Source: Clostridia bacterium (GTDB taxonomy: Bacteria; Bacillota; Clostridia; Oscillospirales; CAG-272). Taken from it: a stretch of DNA of 59,122 nucleotides. Shown piece after piece: positions 50,401 through 57,768 of the stretch. Positions within the stretch are counted from its first letter, which is position 1; every line of letters begins with the position of its first letter. The DNA lies in assembly GCA_017961575.1 (NCBI GenBank), contig JAGCXA010000033.1, positions 1 through 59,122 of the forward strand, given 5' to 3'. The notes under the pieces were generated by a model, which was not told the DNA's origin, did no database searches, and saw nothing but the letters and a program-made list of their open reading frames with translations. The position numbers and the translations under genes are program-made.

Positions 50401-50968
50401 CGACGCCGTGTTCCTCGGTCTCGGCGACCCGCCGGGCGTTGATGGCGGCGGCGGCTTTATCGACCGAAAGCTGTTCGTTCCCCGAGAAGAGCAGGTTCGA
50501 GATGGTCTCGCGCATCTTCTCCTCGCCGACGTGCGTATCGTCCATCTGACTGATGTAGGCGGAGCTGGAAAAGACGTCGGACGGAACGCCGAGAAAATAC
50601 TCCCCGGCGTCCTTCTCGGTCACGAGACTGCCCTCTTCGAGATTGACGACGCGGGTGCGGTCGCGGAAGACCTCGTGCCCGTTCTCCTGAATGATCGCGG
50701 AATAGCGGTCGATGCGGTAGCGTTTTCCCTTGACGAGAACCGTCATTTCGCCCTCGGCGGTGCCGGTCTCCCAACTCGTCCGCTTGCGCCTCTCTTCAAG
50801 CCCCGCGGGATCGGGCGTGAAGCCGTAGAGCATGAACCGGACGAAGGCGGCAAGGGTACTCTTGCCCGATTCGTTCGATCCCTCTATGACGTTGAGTTTG
50901 TCGCCGAACTTGACCTCGAAATAGTCAAGCAAACCGAAATGTTTGACCTTAACTTCCAGTATCAGCAC
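47483..50968 (-). CDS. YhaN/SbcC-like AAA ATPase with membrane hairpin and acidic repeat tail
   Basis: 1161 residues. N-terminal Walker A GSNESGKSTL at 30-39. Coiled-coil arms follow, with two adjacent hydrophobic segments near 358-410 (LMILAFGLAVFLPILGALL and LYLVLAGVALIGGGVLALL). The C-terminal ATPase half holds signature YLSGGTRDLAYIALRLA and Walker B PLCFDES. The layout is that of YhaN, a DNA-repair/SMC-like ATPase. After about residue 756 comes a ~400-residue Glu-rich low-complexity tail with three FAPFDL copies (near 924, 983 and 1057). The usual YhaO nuclease partner is missing; a DUF6062 gene overlaps its start. Confidence 0.88.
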   Translation of the reverse strand: MLILEVKVKHFGLLDYFEVKFGDKLNVIEGSNESGKSTLAAFVRFMLYGFTPDPAGLEERRKRTSWETGTAEGEMTVLVKGKRYRIDRYSAIIQENGHEVFRDRTRVVNLEEGSLVTEKDAGEYFLGVPSDVFSSSAYISQMDDTHVGEEKMRETISNLLFSGNEQLSVDKAAAAINARRVAETEEHGVGSRTLLARAEELLAEEQRSVEITETLLDRESELVKNQKEREKLEAEIAKLEKLKGSFRAIALLNSFDKLHTLEQEERILAAEEAEFRMKHTGNGFLPDNSYRTELTINLRVTADAYRTYRSAAEEWKQLKEKIEDEREEEKLLHRIDRHGGDAVVSREVREARRSGLQTFLLMILAFGLAVFLPILGALLAWKPATALYLVLAGVALIGGGVLALLYRGRFKYARSLASEYGFKTAASFAAFLAGNPERRAAIIEREAALRHAEDVVDRTKKTYLATYSSLSATVARWGRTLPESGIGGTIDKMIEEIDAILAKENEFAEHEKNLAAELNALRGKLSGENEEHLRRSLSPELQNALCDMSFEDLLAGIAQRNEQKEKLEKHRLDLEDEIAGLRQGASNPVEIREKIEILRNRIRAASELKHALDLAYTAVSGAEGNLRREITPRLSSYAGRLMAAMTDGKYGQLGVNQDLFLDFAREEGDRYSAEYLSGGTRDLAYIALRLAYIDLLYKDEKPPLCFDESFAHQDNFRATCTMRALRELAEDGVQSLIFTCRSRESTIAREVDRKYHHIKIEKLRADQALAQIEEERARREAEEERRRRVAEEARLAREAATAPQPTPAVLLPGIDYPETAEEHRIAEDARRAEEERIAREKEELLFGEDPAAESVPQDETAEAPAAEEESAGLTEAEESVGPDEGYADETEEEPPETAEESEDAEEAEEEREEVAGEPGELFAPFDLSASEESEEEPEKEPEDEPEVIVEDEPEEEEEPEEEEESEEAEEETPEPAAADDLFAPFDLPASDGETDEEPEEESEEEPEEELEDESRAIDEDAPEVIDENALAETEEETEEETGEIPGGENAGEGDLFAPFDLPDQATDHADMLSELIAEQGGAAYAFRPENATDEPDNGEEETAEENEEGSGDEPDEEDAPEEAPSDDDAERRRQEALEAARIAREKDEEERLFGFGPRRDD

Positions 50969-51678
50969 GGTTTGACCTCTCTTCCCTCCAACCCGGATAA
51001 TCCTTTGACGGCTCGTTCGACCGAGGACTTCTGCTCCTCGGTCAGGGGTTCTTCTGCGCGGTAGTCGAACGAGCGGCAGAACGCCGACACGTCGTTTTCA
51101 AGCGACGCGAACCACCTCTCCTCGACCTCCCCGATCTCGCGGTTGAACTCGGCGCGCACCTTTTTCGGAAGCCGATCGCGCGCGACGGCGAGCAGCCGCC
51201 GATAGTGCGGCAGGCAGAAATGCGGCTGAGAGCGGAACTTCTCGCGGAACGCCGCGTCCTCCTCGTAGAGGAGAACCACCGTTTCGATCATCCGCGAAAG
51301 ACTGAAATCGATCCGCGAGCAGACGTAGCAATCTCGTTCGAGTTCCGCGAGCCGCGCGACCGTCTTCTCCCGCCCGCCGAGGGCGGCGAGCCCGCGCGGA
51401 AAGAGCGCGGGGGCAAGTTCGGCGAGGTGGCTTTCCAGCATCAGGGCAAGCCCCAAGCGGTTCTTGCGTTTCAGCATCGCCGTAAAATGCGTCGGGCAGA
51501 ATCCCTCGCGGTTGGTGCGGACGCGGACGTCGGGCTCCATCATCGACGCGCCGAGGATCAGGGACAGTTCGTCCTCCTCGAGTTTGCGATAAAGCGTACA
51601 GAGAGGGCAGCCGACGTCATGATGATCCCGCGAGTCGTCGAACGCCTCGTTTACCGGGATGGTATAGATCCGTTCCAT
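50962..51678 (-). CDS. DUF6062-type protein with four Cys/His pairs
   Basis: 238 residues. CPLC (about 24-27), CPTH (61-64), CYVC (118-121) and CLPH (153-156) alternate as two C-x2-C...C-x2-H sets, suggestive of two metal sites. Clostridial proteins of this pattern are labelled DUF6062; function unknown. It is first gene of the long minus-strand operon and overlaps the YhaN-like ATPase by 7 bases, so the two are probably partners. Confidence 0.82.
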   Translation of the reverse strand: MERIYTIPVNEAFDDSRDHHDVGCPLCTLYRKLEEDELSLILGASMMEPDVRVRTNREGFCPTHFTAMLKRKNRLGLALMLESHLAELAPALFPRGLAALGGREKTVARLAELERDCYVCSRIDFSLSRMIETVVLLYEEDAAFREKFRSQPHFCLPHYRRLLAVARDRLPKKVRAEFNREIGEVEERWFASLENDVSAFCRSFDYRAEEPLTEEQKSSVERAVKGLSGLEGREVKPC

Positions 51679-51750
51679 CGTCGCCCTCCTTTGTTTTCTT
51701 CGCGCACCCGCCCGCGGGCGTACAGTACGCGCATTCTATTTCATAATACA

Positions 51751-51779
51751 ATTATACAATATAAAAACAAGAAATGCAA
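51751..51779 (-). promoter_or_regulatory. Sigma-A promoter of the DUF6062-ATPase-rbsK-miaA-galK cluster
   Basis: TTGCAT (51774-51779) and TATAAT (51751-51756) on the minus strand, 17-base spacer. The flanking 60 bases are strikingly AT-rich. Confidence 0.83.
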
Positions 51780-51817
51780 GGGGATTTTTGCTCCCCTTGC
51801 ACACTTTTTTCACGGCG

Positions 51818-53365
51818 TTATCCGATGAGAAGCCGGACGCATCCGTCAAGCGAGGTCGGCGAGTCCGGCGTCGCCCCGACCCCCTCCGGCAGACCGTTTT
51901 GCCGCGCGATCGTTTCGGGCGGAACGCCGTACTTTTCGGCGACGTCCCAGAGGGTCTCGCCCCCCGAGGGATAGACCGCGACGATCTCCCCCGGCGCGCG
52001 CGCGGGGCGTTCGCCTTCCCCGCGCCCGACGTCGGACACGAGCGTCACCTCACGTTCGTCCGAGAGCCGGACGGTGATCGCCGCCTCAACCGACGCGAGC
52101 AGACGCGAGGGATCGAGCCGCACCGAGACCGAGAGCGGCGTCGCCGTCGCGTCGACCCTCTCCGCCCCCCGACATTCGGCGGGGATCGGCAGAACGACCG
52201 AGTACGGGAACCGGAAGTTTACGGCGGAATAGACGGTCCCGCCTTCGGCGTCGCCCGAGGGCGAGCCGACCGTCGCCGACACCCGGCACTCGCCCGAGAC
52301 CGTCGCGCCGCCGTCCCCGACCGAGGCGTCCGCGACCGAGAGCGTCGCCGACTCGCCGAGCACCGTCATCGCGTCCTCGCAGTTGCACTCGCTCCGCCCC
52401 GCGTCGCCTTCGAGCGTAAAGACCCCGCCGCCCGAGAAGCAGACGTCGGTCACGGGGATCTTCTCGGTACGGACGGCAAGCGGCTCCTTGACCGAAAAGA
52501 GATCGACAAGACCGCGTTCGTTCTTTTGACAAACCGCCTCGGCGAACAGATCGAGCGTCAGATCAAGGGCGATCTCGCCCTCGGACGGCGCGGCGTCAAG
52601 CGACGTCACGCACGCCCACGCCGAAGCGTACCCGCCCGTCATCGGTTCTCCCTCCCACGGGATCAGATCGGAAAACGGGATCCGCCGCCGGACGGTAGAC
52701 GGAACGCCGTCCCCCCGGTCGAGTTTCAGCACGATCGCCGCCTCCCCGCGCACCTCCACACCGGAGGGCGTCGGCTGTGCGTCGCGGACGCAAGCCGTCG
52801 CCTCGGCGGAAAGTACCTTCGTCTCTCCGTCTGTCCGGATCGCGTCGCCGAGCCGGACGTCGCGGAGCGAAAGGGTTTCGACGCGGTGAAGCGGAATCTC
52901 GTGAATCAGCGGAACCGCGTCGGGGTCGGCGCAGAGCGTCGGTGACGCGGGAGAACTCTCCTTCTCCTCGTAACACCGGGCGACGGCGGAAAGGGGCGTC
53001 CGGATCGAAATCCGCCGCGGTCCCGTCAGTCGGCAGATCGGCGAATCGACCGCAACGGGAAGCGGGACGGGATCGCACCCGTCGGGACAGGGGAACGAGA
53101 AAAGATAATCTCCCGGAAGCGACAGAACCGAAACGCCCCTGTCCGCGTTCCCGCAGAGGACGGTATGGACGACCGTCCCGGCGAACTCCGCCTTGCCCCC
53201 GGAAACGTACTTCCCGCTCGGGCGCGCCGTCGCCGAAACCGAATAGATCCGTCGGATCTCGGGTTGGTAATCGGGCAGGGTCGCGTCGATCACGCACTCC
53301 CCGCGCACGGCGTCGGGCGCGACGTCTTTCACCCCGTGAAAGCCCTGATAGATCTCCTTCTTCAT
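51818..53365 (-). CDS. SipL/SpoVID-like DUF3794 protein with C-terminal LysM
   Basis: 515 residues with DUF3794 repeats: VRGECVIDATLPDYQPEIRRIYSV at the N-terminus, and similar strand-rich units around 170-230, 290-340 and 370-430. A LysM domain closes the protein (VYPSGGETLWDVAEKYGVPPETIARQNGL). In clostridia such proteins (SipL) link the SpoIVA basement layer to the spore coat. I start at ATG 53365 with AAGGAG 7 bases upstream; an in-frame TTG at 53371 is an alternative. Confidence 0.88.
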   Translation of the reverse strand: MKKEIYQGFHGVKDVAPDAVRGECVIDATLPDYQPEIRRIYSVSATARPSGKYVSGGKAEFAGTVVHTVLCGNADRGVSVLSLPGDYLFSFPCPDGCDPVPLPVAVDSPICRLTGPRRISIRTPLSAVARCYEEKESSPASPTLCADPDAVPLIHEIPLHRVETLSLRDVRLGDAIRTDGETKVLSAEATACVRDAQPTPSGVEVRGEAAIVLKLDRGDGVPSTVRRRIPFSDLIPWEGEPMTGGYASAWACVTSLDAAPSEGEIALDLTLDLFAEAVCQKNERGLVDLFSVKEPLAVRTEKIPVTDVCFSGGGVFTLEGDAGRSECNCEDAMTVLGESATLSVADASVGDGGATVSGECRVSATVGSPSGDAEGGTVYSAVNFRFPYSVVLPIPAECRGAERVDATATPLSVSVRLDPSRLLASVEAAITVRLSDEREVTLVSDVGRGEGERPARAPGEIVAVYPSGGETLWDVAEKYGVPPETIARQNGLPEGVGATPDSPTSLDGCVRLLIG

Positions 53366-53391
53366 CTGCAAACTCCTTCGGTGTTTTGGTA

Positions 53392-53400
53392 TATTCTATG
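53392..53400 (-). promoter_or_regulatory. Sigma-E/K-like -10 element before the SipL-like gene
   Basis: CATAGAATA on the minus strand fits the mother-cell CATAnnnTA -10. A matching -35 is not convincing. Mother-cell expression is expected for a coat-assembly gene. Confidence 0.3.
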
Positions 53401-53433
53401 CACCGCCCCCCGGTTTTAGAACGAAGTTTCGAA

Positions 53434-53526
53434 GCGCGTTTCCGCGCCCCGAAGCGAAGTTGCCGCATACGCGGCAGGCGAAGTGTTTGCCGAAAGCGGC
53501 AAACGTGAAGTTTTGCCTCCGGCAAA
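53434..53526. repeat. Hairpin array D (ACTTCAC-type spacers, minus sense)
   Basis: Four palindromes: GCGCG-tttc (53434-53447), TGCCGC-atac (53461-53476), TTTGCCG-aaag (53486-53503) and TTTGCC-tcc (53512-53526). Spacers CGAAGCGAAGT, GGCGAAGTG and CGTGAAGT are the complement of the ACTTCAC word of array A. It lies between rplL and the SipL-like gene, both on the minus strand. Confidence 0.7.
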
Positions 53527-53540
53527 GGGAAGGAACGGAA

Positions 53541-53580
53541 AGATAAAAAGAAAAGACAGGGCTCTTGTGTACCCTGTCTT
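53541..53580 (-). terminator. Intrinsic terminator of rplJL
   Basis: AAGACAGGG (53553-53561) with CCCTGTCTT (53572-53580), 10-base loop; T-rich tract on the minus strand from 53552 down to 53541. Confidence 0.88.
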
Positions 53581-53600
53581 TCTTTTTTCCGTTCGGAAAA

Positions 53601-53981
53601 TTACTTGATCTCGACGGTCGCGCCGGCGGCTTTGAGTTCCTCGGCGATCTTGTCGGCTTCCTCTTTGGAAACGCCCTCTTTGATCGCTTTGGGAGCGCCC
53701 TCGACGAGGTCCTTCGCCTCTTTCAGGCCGAGACCGGTGATGCCGCGAACGGCTTTGATGACGTCGAGCTTCTTCTCGCCGAAGTTGGCAAGGATGACGT
53801 CGAATTCGGTCTTCTCCTCGGCAGCGGCGGCAGCCGGAGCAGCGCCGGCGGCGCCGGCAACGGCGACGGGAGCGGCGGAAACGCCGAACTCCTCTTCGAG
53901 CGCCTTCACGAGGTCGGCGAGTTCAAGAATGGTGAGACCCTTCACAAGGTCAAGGATCTGGGTGGTCTTTTCGGTAGCCAT
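53601..53981 (-). CDS. rplL: Ribosomal protein L7/L12
   Basis: 126 residues: N-terminal dimer domain ([26 protein letters not shown]), Ala-rich hinge near 38-55, and C-terminal factor-binding domain ([34 protein letters not shown]). Follows rplJ by 52 bases. rpoB does not follow; a terminator and array D do. Confidence 0.98.
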   Translation of the reverse strand: MATEKTTQILDLVKGLTILELADLVKALEEEFGVSAAPVAVAGAAGAAPAAAAAEEKTEFDVILANFGEKKLDVIKAVRGITGLGLKEAKDLVEGAPKAIKEGVSKEEADKIAEELKAAGATVEIK

Positions 53982-54033
53982 TGATAGATTCCTCCGTTTT
54001 CTTTCTTTTTCAGATGTGGTTTTGTCGAGCAGA

Positions 54034-54558
54034 TCAGGCCTCTGCCGGGGCTTCGGCGGGAGCGCCGCCGTCTTTGTCGATCTTCGCCTGAAGAACGCGC
54101 GCGAACGAGTAGAGCGGAGCCATCATGGATCCGAGCATCTTCGCGATCAGCGTCTCCTTCGACGGGATGCTTGCCAGGGTGCCGACCCCTGCCGCATCAA
54201 GCAGTCCGCCGTCGACGAAACCCGCTTTGATTTCAAAGGTTTCGATCTTGTCGGCATACTCCTTGATGATTTTTGCGGGCGCAACCGGATCTTTCTCGGA
54301 GAGCGCGATCGCGGTCATTCCCACCAGATACTGCTTCAGATCGCCGTATCCGACTTCCTCACAGGCGCGGCCGGTGAGCGAATTCTTCATGACGCAGTAT
54401 TCCACGCCTGCGGCGCGGAGAGCGGCACGGAGCTTCGTGTCATCCTCAACCGTGATCCCCTCGTACTTGACGAGAACCCCTGCGGCGCTGCCGCGGATCT
54501 TCTCGGCAAGATTCCGGACGATCTCCTGCTTGGATTCCAGAATCTTCTGACTGGGCAT
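54034..54558 (-). CDS. rplJ: Ribosomal protein L10
   Basis: 174 residues. Stalk base protein binding 23S rRNA and L7/L12 dimers. [35 protein letters not shown] is the RNA-binding region; the C-terminal helix after FARVLQAKI binds L12. ATG 54558 is 6 bases after GGAGGTG; an in-frame GTG at 54567 lies in that site. Autoregulated through the leader upstream. Confidence 0.97.
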   Translation of the reverse strand: MPSQKILESKQEIVRNLAEKIRGSAAGVLVKYEGITVEDDTKLRAALRAAGVEYCVMKNSLTGRACEEVGYGDLKQYLVGMTAIALSEKDPVAPAKIIKEYADKIETFEIKAGFVDGGLLDAAGVGTLASIPSKETLIAKMLGSMMAPLYSFARVLQAKIDKDGGAPAEAPAEA

Positions 54559-54601
54559 TGAGTTCACCTCCGTTTGGATTATTCGCTAAGAGGGAAGAAA
54601 A

Positions 54602-54728
54602 GAAAAAATCCTTTCCCCACAAGACGGGAAAGGACGAATGCACGATAAACGCAAAGGTTTCAGCGTCGATTCTTCTCTCCTCGGCAGGGTGGCTTTCGCT
54701 TTTACTGTAACCTGCTGTCTTAGGAACG
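54602..54728 (-). ncRNA. Ribosomal protein L10 leader
   Basis: On the minus strand the leader reads AAGACAGCAGGTTACAG and later CCCTGCCGAGGAGAG, the two conserved strands of the L10-leader fold. A TCCTTTCCC/GGGAAAGGA stem (54626-54634 with 54609-54617) with a T6 run follows, acting as attenuator. It fits the Bacillota L10 leader by which L10-L12 represses its own transcript. Confidence 0.82.
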
Positions 54729-54734
54729 GGCACT

Positions 54735-54763
54735 ATTATAGCGTACCGCGCCGGGTTTGTCAA
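54735..54763 (-). promoter_or_regulatory. rplJ: Consensus sigma-A promoter of rplJL
   Basis: TTGACA (54758-54763) and TATAAT (54735-54740) on the minus strand, 17-base spacer. Confidence 0.93.
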
Positions 54764-54833
54764 GTGTTTTTTAATATATATTGAAAAAATTTGCGTCGGA
54801 CGAGCAAAAGCGGGGCGCGGTACGCTGTGACGT

Positions 54834-54930
54834 GTTGCGCGTTGCGCAACGTGATGCAGCCCCAAGGGGCTAATGATGTGGGCGCGGCGCGCCCAATGAT
54901 GTGCCTCGCGGGAACCCTCGGTCCCTGCGG
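54834..54930. repeat. Hairpin array E (AATGATGT-type spacers)
   Basis: GTTGCGC-gtt (54834-54850), AGCCCC-aa (54858-54871), GGGCGC-ggc (54880-54894) and a longer bulged stem GCC-t-CGC-GGG with CCC-t-GCG-GGC (54903-54932). Spacers GTGATGC, TAATGATGT and AATGATGT are alike. This is part of an 814-base non-coding stretch (54568-55381) that otherwise holds the rplJ leader, array F and a split direct repeat. Confidence 0.65.
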
Positions 54931-55016
54931 GCGTGAAGCGACAAAGGAAAACCGTTGTGATTTGGCGTAATCCGCGGTACGTACAAGAAAAGCTCGGAAA
55001 ACCATTGCAGAAACGA

Positions 55017-55254
55017 CTATAGAACCGCAAAACGGCGAGAGGTTCGGGCGCGGACGCGCCCCGTCGATATACGGCGCGTTCGCGCCGTTCGATATAATTG
55101 CCGCGCCGTTCGGTGCGGCAATTTCGATATATTTCGCGTTCCGCGAAATTCGATATGTCGCGCGAGCGGTAGGGGACGGCGTCACGACGTCCCGCTTTCG
55201 GAGAGCAAAGCGAAAGGGCAAAGTCGCGGCTATAGAACCGCAAAACGCCGAGAG
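55017..55254 (+). repeat. 25-base direct repeat, 213 bases apart, enclosing array F
   Basis: Bases 55017-55041 and 55230-55254 begin CTATAGAACCGCAAAACG and agree at 24 of 25 positions. They enclose array F. The second copy forms the left arm of a hairpin (55241-55252 with 55264-55275). Confidence 0.7.
55046..55148. repeat. Hairpin array F (TTCGATAT-type spacers)
   Basis: GGGCGCG-ga (55046-55061), ACGGCGC-gttc (55071-55088), an 11-bp stem ATTGCCGC plus three pairs with loop gttc (55097-55122), and TTTCGCG-ttc (55132-55148). They are separated by GTCGATAT, TCGATATA, TTCGATATA and followed by TTCGATAT. Loops are nearly all GTTC or TTC. Confidence 0.75.
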
Positions 55255-55275
55255 TCGAAAGGGCTCGGCGTTTTG
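55241..55275. terminator. Hairpin at the end of the array F region
   Basis: CAAAACGCCGAG (55241-55252) with CTCGGCGTTTTG (55264-55275). It may terminate transcripts in either direction; no T-run beyond the stem. Confidence 0.5.
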
Positions 55276-55381
55276 CTCTTCAATAAGTTTTTTATTGAAG
55301 TTCTTTGCCCCGCTTTCCTTACCGCGCCCGCCCGTGGGTTGCGGGCGACGCCACCAAGAAAGTGGGCGTTCTTCCCCGTCT

Positions 55382-55957
55382 CTATTTCTTCTCCACAATG
55401 TAAAAATACGGCGAGGTCGGGGAATTGATGATCTTGAAGCACGAGCAGCAGATCAGGCGGCGGTCGAGCGTGGCGAAATACGCGGCGAGCATCTCGCCTT
55501 CGAGCCGTCCCTCCTCGTGACCCGGGTAGACGGCGACGAGCAGGATCCCGTCGTGATCGAGCAATTCCACCGCGCCTTGTACCGCCTCCATCGTCGTTTC
55601 CCGCATCGTGGTTACCTGCTTCTTCCCGCTTCCCGGCAGGTAGCCGAGGTTGAACATCACGGCTTTCGGCGCCTCCTTCACGAACTCGCGGATCCGGTGA
55701 TGCGAGGCGTGGATCAGCGTATAGTTTTCCGGGCGTCCGAGCGAGACCAGATGCGCGCGGGTCGATTCAAGCGCCGCCTCCTGAATATCGAAGGCGTAGA
55801 CCCGCCCCCCGGGACCGACCGCCTCCGAGAGAAACGCGGTGTCGTTTCCGTTCCCCATCGTGCAGTCGACGGCGACGTCCCCCGGACGAAGGTGCGCGAG
55901 GATGAACCGCTTTTGCAGTTCGAGCAGGTCGACCATATTGTTTAACCCTTTTGCCAT
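55382..55957 (-). CDS. mnmM: tRNA wobble-uridine methyltransferase MnmM (YtqB family)
   Basis: SAM methyltransferase of 191 residues. VAVDCTMGNGNDTAFLSEAVG is the SAM loop, YAFDIQEAAL the acidic strand, and MFNLGYLPGSGKK the NLGYLPG motif that marks YtqB/MnmM, which completes mnm5s2U34 in Bacillus. YPGHEEG is also conserved. Start 55957 overlaps the rqcH end by 16 bases; ATG 55936 is an alternative. Confidence 0.9.
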   Translation of the reverse strand: MAKGLNNMVDLLELQKRFILAHLRPGDVAVDCTMGNGNDTAFLSEAVGPGGRVYAFDIQEAALESTRAHLVSLGRPENYTLIHASHHRIREFVKEAPKAVMFNLGYLPGSGKKQVTTMRETTMEAVQGAVELLDHDGILLVAVYPGHEEGRLEGEMLAAYFATLDRRLICCSCFKIINSPTSPYFYIVEKK

Positions 55958-57699
55958 TCCCCGATCCTTTCCGGCTGAACGAACGCCGTATAATTGGTTT
56001 TATAGATCACAAACCCCGGCTTCGCGCCCGCCGGTTTCTTCACGTTCGAGACGCGGGTATAATCCACCGGGACGGTCGCCCCGCCGGCGGCGCTCGCTTT
56101 CGAGTAGCCCGCCGCGAGCGACGCCGCGAAGGTGTAGTCCTCGGCGGACGGCTCCGCGCCGTCGCAGAGCAGGATCACGTGCGACCCCGGCACCCCCTTC
56201 GCGTGGAACCAAAGATCGTTCCGCGCGGCGACCCTAAAGGTCAGCCGATCGTTTTGCAGATTGTTCCGCCCGACAAGCACCCGGTACCCGCCCGGCGTCA
56301 CCGCCTCGGTCGGCTTCGACGGCTTGCTCGTCTTCGGCGGAGCGTAGTTCTTCATCCGGGAAGCGTAGCCCGCGCGATAGAGTTCGTCGCGGATGTCGGA
56401 AAGATCCTGCTCGGTCTCGGCGCGGTCGAGAAAACTCTCGACCGACTCGAGGTATTCGATCTCGGCGCGACAGCGCGCGATCTGCTCCGAAAGGACCGCC
56501 TTCGCCGTCTTCGCCTTGCGATAGTGCTTGTAGAACCGCTCGGCGTTGTCGGCGGGCGAGAGCCGCGGATCGAGTTCGACCGTCACCTCGGACGGCGGGT
56601 CGGCGGTATAGTCGATCAGAGAGACCACGCGATCCCCGCGCCGCAGACGGTAAAGGTTCGCGATGATCAGATCCCCCGTCCGGCGGTACTCCTCGCCCTT
56701 CGCCGTGTCGGCAAGTTCCTCGGTCTGCGCGTCGAGTTTTCGCGTCAGGCGCGCCCGCGCCGCCGAAAGCAGGCGAAACAGATCTTGCGCCCGCTGCCGG
56801 GTGCGTTCCACGCGGTCGCGTTCGGCGAAAAAGGCGTCGAAGAGCCCCGCGAAATCGGGGTACGCGGTATTCGTGTATCCCGCGCCGCGATAGGTCTCGG
56901 GCGCGTAGGCGAAGTCGACCGGCGCCCCGTCGGGGGACGAGACGAGGGTCGGCGTCACCCGCCCCGCGTCGAGGTCGGCAAACCAGCGCGAGAAGACCGC
57001 CCACACCGCCTCGGCGGTCGTGTTCGAGAGGGTCGCGTCGGCGCCGCCCGCGCGGTACGCGATCTCCTGCGCCACCTGCCGCGACGTCCCGAGATAGGTT
57101 GAGACGATGAACTTGTCCACCGCCGATTCGGGGGGGTATTCGGCGTACCTTGCGAAAAACCCCTCCTTCGTCTCGTCAAGCGGCGACGCCTTGTCCTGCG
57201 GCGGCGGGAGTTCGTACTTCATTCCGGGCAGCACCTGCCGCAGACGGCTGGTCGTAAAATCGACCGGGCGAAGCACCGCCGTGATCTTCCCCTCTCCGTC
57301 GAGGAGCATCAGGTTGCTGTACTTCCCCATCACCTCGGCGACGAGCGTCTTTTCCGTGGCGTAGCCCATCTCGTCGTATCCCGCGAAAACGAATCGAGCG
57401 GCGCGCTCGAACCCGATCTGCTCGCTTCTGATCAGACGCGCCCCCGCAAGATGCTTGCGGAGCAGCATACAGAACATCGGCGCCACAGTCGGATTCTCGC
57501 GCGAAAGATCGGAAAGGCAAACGCGCGGAGAGGAAGTCCCGGCGTTGACGACCAGCCGCCTGATCGCCTTCCCCATCCGGAGCGTCAGCGTCACTTCGTC
57601 GCGCGCCGGCTGATAGATTTTTTCCAGTTTCGCGCCCTCGCCCGTCTCCCGGTTGATCTCGTGGAGCGCCGCGCGGAGCATCCCGGCGTCGTACGCCAT
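55942..57699 (-). CDS. rqcH: RqcH/NFACT ribosome quality-control protein
   Basis: 585 residues. NFACT-N domain (AYDAGMLRAALHEINRE at the start; AEVMGKYSNLMLLDG), HhH and coiled-coil middle (residues 270-440), and C-terminal NFACT-R domain with LWFHAKGVPGSHVIL and a final TNYTAFVQPERIGEW-like end. Recruits tRNA-Ala to obstructed 50S subunits for C-terminal Ala tailing. Downstream of the GNAT gene on the same strand. Confidence 0.94.
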   Translation of the reverse strand: MAYDAGMLRAALHEINRETGEGAKLEKIYQPARDEVTLTLRMGKAIRRLVVNAGTSSPRVCLSDLSRENPTVAPMFCMLLRKHLAGARLIRSEQIGFERAARFVFAGYDEMGYATEKTLVAEVMGKYSNLMLLDGEGKITAVLRPVDFTTSRLRQVLPGMKYELPPPQDKASPLDETKEGFFARYAEYPPESAVDKFIVSTYLGTSRQVAQEIAYRAGGADATLSNTTAEAVWAVFSRWFADLDAGRVTPTLVSSPDGAPVDFAYAPETYRGAGYTNTAYPDFAGLFDAFFAERDRVERTRQRAQDLFRLLSAARARLTRKLDAQTEELADTAKGEEYRRTGDLIIANLYRLRRGDRVVSLIDYTADPPSEVTVELDPRLSPADNAERFYKHYRKAKTAKAVLSEQIARCRAEIEYLESVESFLDRAETEQDLSDIRDELYRAGYASRMKNYAPPKTSKPSKPTEAVTPGGYRVLVGRNNLQNDRLTFRVAARNDLWFHAKGVPGSHVILLCDGAEPSAEDYTFAASLAAGYSKASAAGGATVPVDYTRVSNVKKPAGAKPGFVIYKTNYTAFVQPERIGEWQKG

Positions 57700-57768
57700 A
57701 CGGTTTCCCTCCTTTCCGCCTTATTCTGCCTTTTTCTTTCGGTTCAAAATCTGTTGAAGCGGGGCGTT

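Noticed and set aside
47024-51064. A 1346-codon open frame on the plus strand with many FFLGFF-type repeats
   Set aside because: It is the shadow of the minus-strand ATPase. Its Phe/Leu/Gly repeats mirror the Glu-rich codons of the acidic tail, and the real frame has Walker motifs, a start site and an operon context.
54446-55398. Long minus-strand open frames across the rplJ leader and arrays E and F
   Set aside because: They run through the L10 leader, the consensus promoter and hairpin arrays, have no binding site and show no protein-like conservation I can recognise.
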